16,318 bases of DNA, taken from NCBI GenBank assembly GCA_028822955.1, contig JAPKCL010000031.1:1-16318 (forward strand), read 5' to 3'. A model generated the notes under the pieces. The model made no database searches. It was not told the origin of the DNA and worked only from the letters and a program-made list of their open reading frames with translations. Both the position numbers and the translations under genes were made by a program. Shown in pieces: positions 13,955-16,318 of the stretch; the stretch's first letter is position 1; every line of letters begins with the position of its first letter. This stretch comes from Candidatus Poseidoniaceae archaeon. Lineage in GTDB: Archaea; Thermoplasmatota; Poseidoniia; Poseidoniales; Poseidoniaceae.

Positions 13955-15760
13955 ATGGGCAGAACTTGGTCGAGCGCGATTCTCGTAGTTCTTCTCCTCG
14001 GCCTGAGTTCAGCCCCAATGATAGAGAATCATTTCGATGAACTCGACCATGTCAGTTTCTCATCTTCGAACTTAGTACTCACCTTCACCAATGGCCCAAC
14101 TGCCAATCAAGACATTACTGGCCTTCACAGCCTCACTTTCGGAATGTCTGGCGATGCTAATATCTCGTCGTTACTGATTGAGATATCGGCTGATGGAACG
14201 ACTTGGACCAGTGTAAATAACATTACTTCGGCTCCATGGGCAGCCTACTTTGATTCAACTGCCTACACCAATGACTCCTATACACTTCGAGCGACTGCTT
14301 GGGACGATGATGTCAATGAAGCAGTTGTAGCCTCTTCTGGAACATTCAATGTTGTGAACCAAGTACCAGTGATCACCATTTTCACCGTATTGAATGCTGC
14401 AATTGGAACGGGTGATTCTGCTTCGGACCGTGCATGGTTTGGAATTGACACGGATGGAACCCTAGCATACCGTTGGGGTGCAAGTGATGATGACATCAGT
14501 CATGCTTCAATCAGTGTCGTCCCTGGACCCGGAGCACCTCCGAATGATGGCCCAAACAGTCTTTCCTATGGATGGGACTGGAGCAGTGGTGCAATGTCCG
14601 AAGGAACATGGAATTCTCGAATCACGGTATATGATGGTTCAAGTCTTTCAGCATCGAAAACCCATTTCATTGGAATCGACCGCACCGGCCCAACACTTTC
14701 GAGTGTGACTGTTGGTGACGGGAACACATGGCAGAAATCCACTCAAGTCACTTTTAGTGGTTTAATGAACAATGCAGATGATGGTCAAGGGAGTGGAGTC
14801 TCTCTTGCAGAATATTCGCTTGATGGAACCACTTGGAACTCGACTTCTTCTGATTCATTAACACTGAACCTCGCTGAAGGAACCCATACAGTGTCAGTTC
14901 GCTCTATTGACCGAGTTGGGAATACTGGAGCTACAATTCAAGTGACTGTTCAAATCGATGAAACCCTTCCAAATGCAGCTGGGTGGACGGTCGATGAATT
15001 AACAACAAGTCGCGTAGGACCCGCAAACGTCAGTTTCAGTGCCATCGATGATGGTTCAGGGATTGACTTGACAAATTCGTACATTCAGTTTGGATTTGAT
15101 TCCAATGGCGTTGGTCAAACACCTGACCTTTCAAGCAATTGGATGCAACTCGGAACTTCTGGGTTAACAGGTACTATTGGACTTGCCAGTTGGGCAACAA
15201 AGTCCCGTCAGTACTTGATGTTCCAAGCGGTAGTAGTGGATAACGCTGGAAATCAATACACTTCAAGTCCGAGTTCGTTCCAAATCCTTCCTGGATTGGA
15301 TTTGTATTGGAATGCCACCCAAACAAACCTCGACCGCCTCATCGTACGACCAGGAGAAACCGATGGGAACATCACCATCACCAGCATGCTTGAGTCCAAT
15401 CAAAACTACGGCGGTAGCGTTGTCGTACGCCTTGAATCTGCACCTGCTGATCGCACCTCAACGGTTAGTTGGACCATTATGGAATCTCGCACACTGGATT
15501 CAGGTTCATTGGGAGATGGCCAAGAAGAATTGATTTGGAATTATACCGTGCCAAAAACTGGACAGTTCGATTTACGCCTGGTTATCGATTATGTCAACGT
15601 CATCGATGAATACGATGAAGGAAATAATTATAATCACATGGTCGTCACTGGAGCAGCCATCGGTTCTCCAGGATTAGTGCCTTCATTTGCCCCTTCAATA
15701 GTGCTGTTAATCTTGACTGGATTTGCAATCACCATACTACAACGACGAACAAGAGATTGA
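13955..15760 (+). CDS. Ig-like/CARDB surface protein with VPxxxP C-terminal anchor
   Basis: From ATG 13955 the protein is 601 residues (611 from a TTG at 13925). It has a signal peptide (GRTWSSAILVVLLLGLSSAP) and then several bacterial-Ig-like or fibronectin-like beta domains. Repeated phrases show the domain family: IEISADGTTWTSVNN and AEYSLDGTTWNSTSS; VSVRSIDRVGNTGA and AVVVDNAGNQYTSS; FIGIDRTGPTL and VQIDETLPNAAG. The last domain is CARDB-like (LIVRPGETDGNITITSM through VIDEYDEGNNYNHM). The C-terminus is VPSFAP, a hydrophobic helix (SIVLLILTGFAITIL), then QRRTRD, which fits the motif-helix-basic layout of archaeal sorting signals of the VPXXXP type. No catalytic domain is visible, so a structural, adhesive or binding role on the cell surface is likely. 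It is divergent from the CARDB/zinc-ribbon gene and 25 bases upstream of the KH gene. Confidence 0.8.
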   Translation: MGRTWSSAILVVLLLGLSSAPMIENHFDELDHVSFSSSNLVLTFTNGPTANQDITGLHSLTFGMSGDANISSLLIEISADGTTWTSVNNITSAPWAAYFDSTAYTNDSYTLRATAWDDDVNEAVVASSGTFNVVNQVPVITIFTVLNAAIGTGDSASDRAWFGIDTDGTLAYRWGASDDDISHASISVVPGPGAPPNDGPNSLSYGWDWSSGAMSEGTWNSRITVYDGSSLSASKTHFIGIDRTGPTLSSVTVGDGNTWQKSTQVTFSGLMNNADDGQGSGVSLAEYSLDGTTWNSTSSDSLTLNLAEGTHTVSVRSIDRVGNTGATIQVTVQIDETLPNAAGWTVDELTTSRVGPANVSFSAIDDGSGIDLTNSYIQFGFDSNGVGQTPDLSSNWMQLGTSGLTGTIGLASWATKSRQYLMFQAVVVDNAGNQYTSSPSSFQILPGLDLYWNATQTNLDRLIVRPGETDGNITITSMLESNQNYGGSVVVRLESAPADRTSTVSWTIMESRTLDSGSLGDGQEELIWNYTVPKTGQFDLRLVIDYVNVIDEYDEGNNYNHMVVTGAAIGSPGLVPSFAPSIVLLILTGFAITILQRRTRD

Positions 15761-15785
15761 AAAGAGGTCGGCCGTAGGATTGGTC

Positions 15786-16318
15786 ATGCGCCAACCGCTA
15801 CCCCGAGTACCGATGAATCGTATTGCGGTTCTTATTGGAGTCAAAGGAGCGACTGCAAAGTCGTTGAGGTATGCTGCAGGGTGTAAAGAATTCAATATCG
15901 ATTCGGAGACCGGAGATGTCGAAGTTCTGTGGGGCGAACCGGGAACCTATGACCCAGTAAAAGCAATGAAACTTCCAAATGTCATTAAAGCAATTGGACG
16001 TGGAATGGCACCAAAAGCAGCGATTCAGTTACTTGATGACCACCATTTCTTTGAATTGGTAGATATCCGGAAGTTTGTCGGTAAAAAATCGAACCAGCAA
16101 CGCCGAATTCGAGGACGTATCATCGGAAGCGATGGCAAAATCCGAAAATTGATTGAAGGACTCACAGATACTCAAATTACAATTTACAATTCAACCGTGG
16201 TCTTGGTTGGAGAAGAAGAAGGATTGTCGGCTGCTCGACAAGCAGTCGAAATGATTGCTGGTGGAGCAGAGCATGGAACTGTCTTGAACTTCCTTGAACG
16301 AGATCGACGCCGTTCTCG
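15786..16318 (+). CDS. Archaeal Dim2/Pno1-like tandem KH-domain protein (cut by window end)
   Basis: An RNA-binding ribosome-assembly factor of the archaeal Dim2/Pno1 group, whose eukaryotic members bind the 3' end of small-subunit rRNA. The frame is open for 177 codons from ATG 15786 to the window end with no stop. The first KH domain has a degenerate loop, LIGVKGATAKSLRYAAGC (16-33). The second has the canonical GxxG loop, GRIIGSDGKIRKLIE (110-124), followed by the family ending VVLVGEEEGLSAARQAVEMI and GAEHGTVLNFLERDRRR. Family members are about 180-200 residues, so only the last few codons are probably missing. AGGA at 15776-15779 is correctly spaced for the ATG; a TTG two codons earlier is possible. 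It may be read with the upstream surface-protein gene or from its own start. Confidence 0.9.
   Translation, partial: MRQPLPRVPMNRIAVLIGVKGATAKSLRYAAGCKEFNIDSETGDVEVLWGEPGTYDPVKAMKLPNVIKAIGRGMAPKAAIQLLDDHHFFELVDIRKFVGKKSNQQRRIRGRIIGSDGKIRKLIEGLTDTQITIYNSTVVLVGEEEGLSAARQAVEMIAGGAEHGTVLNFLERDRRRS

Overview
The window looks like a piece of a mesophilic, compact euryarchaeal genome, most probably a planktonic Marine Group II type (Candidatus Poseidoniales). The domain-level call rests on the archaeal-type ribosomal protein S2, an archaeal Dim2/Pno1-like tandem KH protein, and a 3-hydroxyacyl-CoA dehydrogenase/enoyl-CoA hydratase fusion with the dehydrogenase first, as in archaea. The lineage guess rests on moderate GC content, very short gaps, mixed leaderless and Shine-Dalgarno starts, and large CARDB/Ig-like surface proteins; it is inference. 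No rRNA, convincing tRNA, CRISPR array, insertion sequence or phage gene was seen. No gap between genes exceeds about 170 bases.

Layout. Bases 1-455 hold the end of an unrecognised gene coupled by an ATGA overlap to a 79-residue unknown. Bases 456-4560 are a minus-strand run: GT4 glycosyltransferase, CmoB-like (DUF1698) methyltransferase, then the fatty-acid/crotonyl-CoA bifunctional enzyme. Bases 4698-7073 on the plus strand hold three consecutive winged-helix regulators: an HxlR-family protein, a membrane-anchored tandem winged-helix protein and a larger soluble tandem winged-helix protein. A tRNA-dihydrouridine synthase (dus) follows at 7135-8169. Ribosomal protein S2 (minus) and a Cas4-like nuclease with four internal membrane helices (plus, 8983-10257) diverge from a shared AT-rich promoter. 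A lipoprotein (10258-10812) and a 932-residue CARDB receptor-like protein with three cytoplasmic zinc ribbons (10960-13758) lie on the minus strand. An Ig-like surface protein with a VPxxxP-type C-terminal anchor (13955-15760) and the KH protein, cut by the window end, lie on the plus strand.

The best candidate for something undescribed is the 424-residue protein at 8983-10257. It keeps all four cysteines of a Cas4-type [4Fe-4S] site and the D...ExK nuclease residues. Between the two halves it carries about 210 residues with four predicted transmembrane helices, arranged so that both halves fall on the same side of the membrane. There is no CRISPR locus nearby. Secondary points are the run of three winged-helix regulators (one anchored in the membrane), the zinc-ribbon CARDB protein, a perfect 8+8 dyad before the methyltransferase, and two convergent gene pairs whose stop codons touch without a single spacer base.
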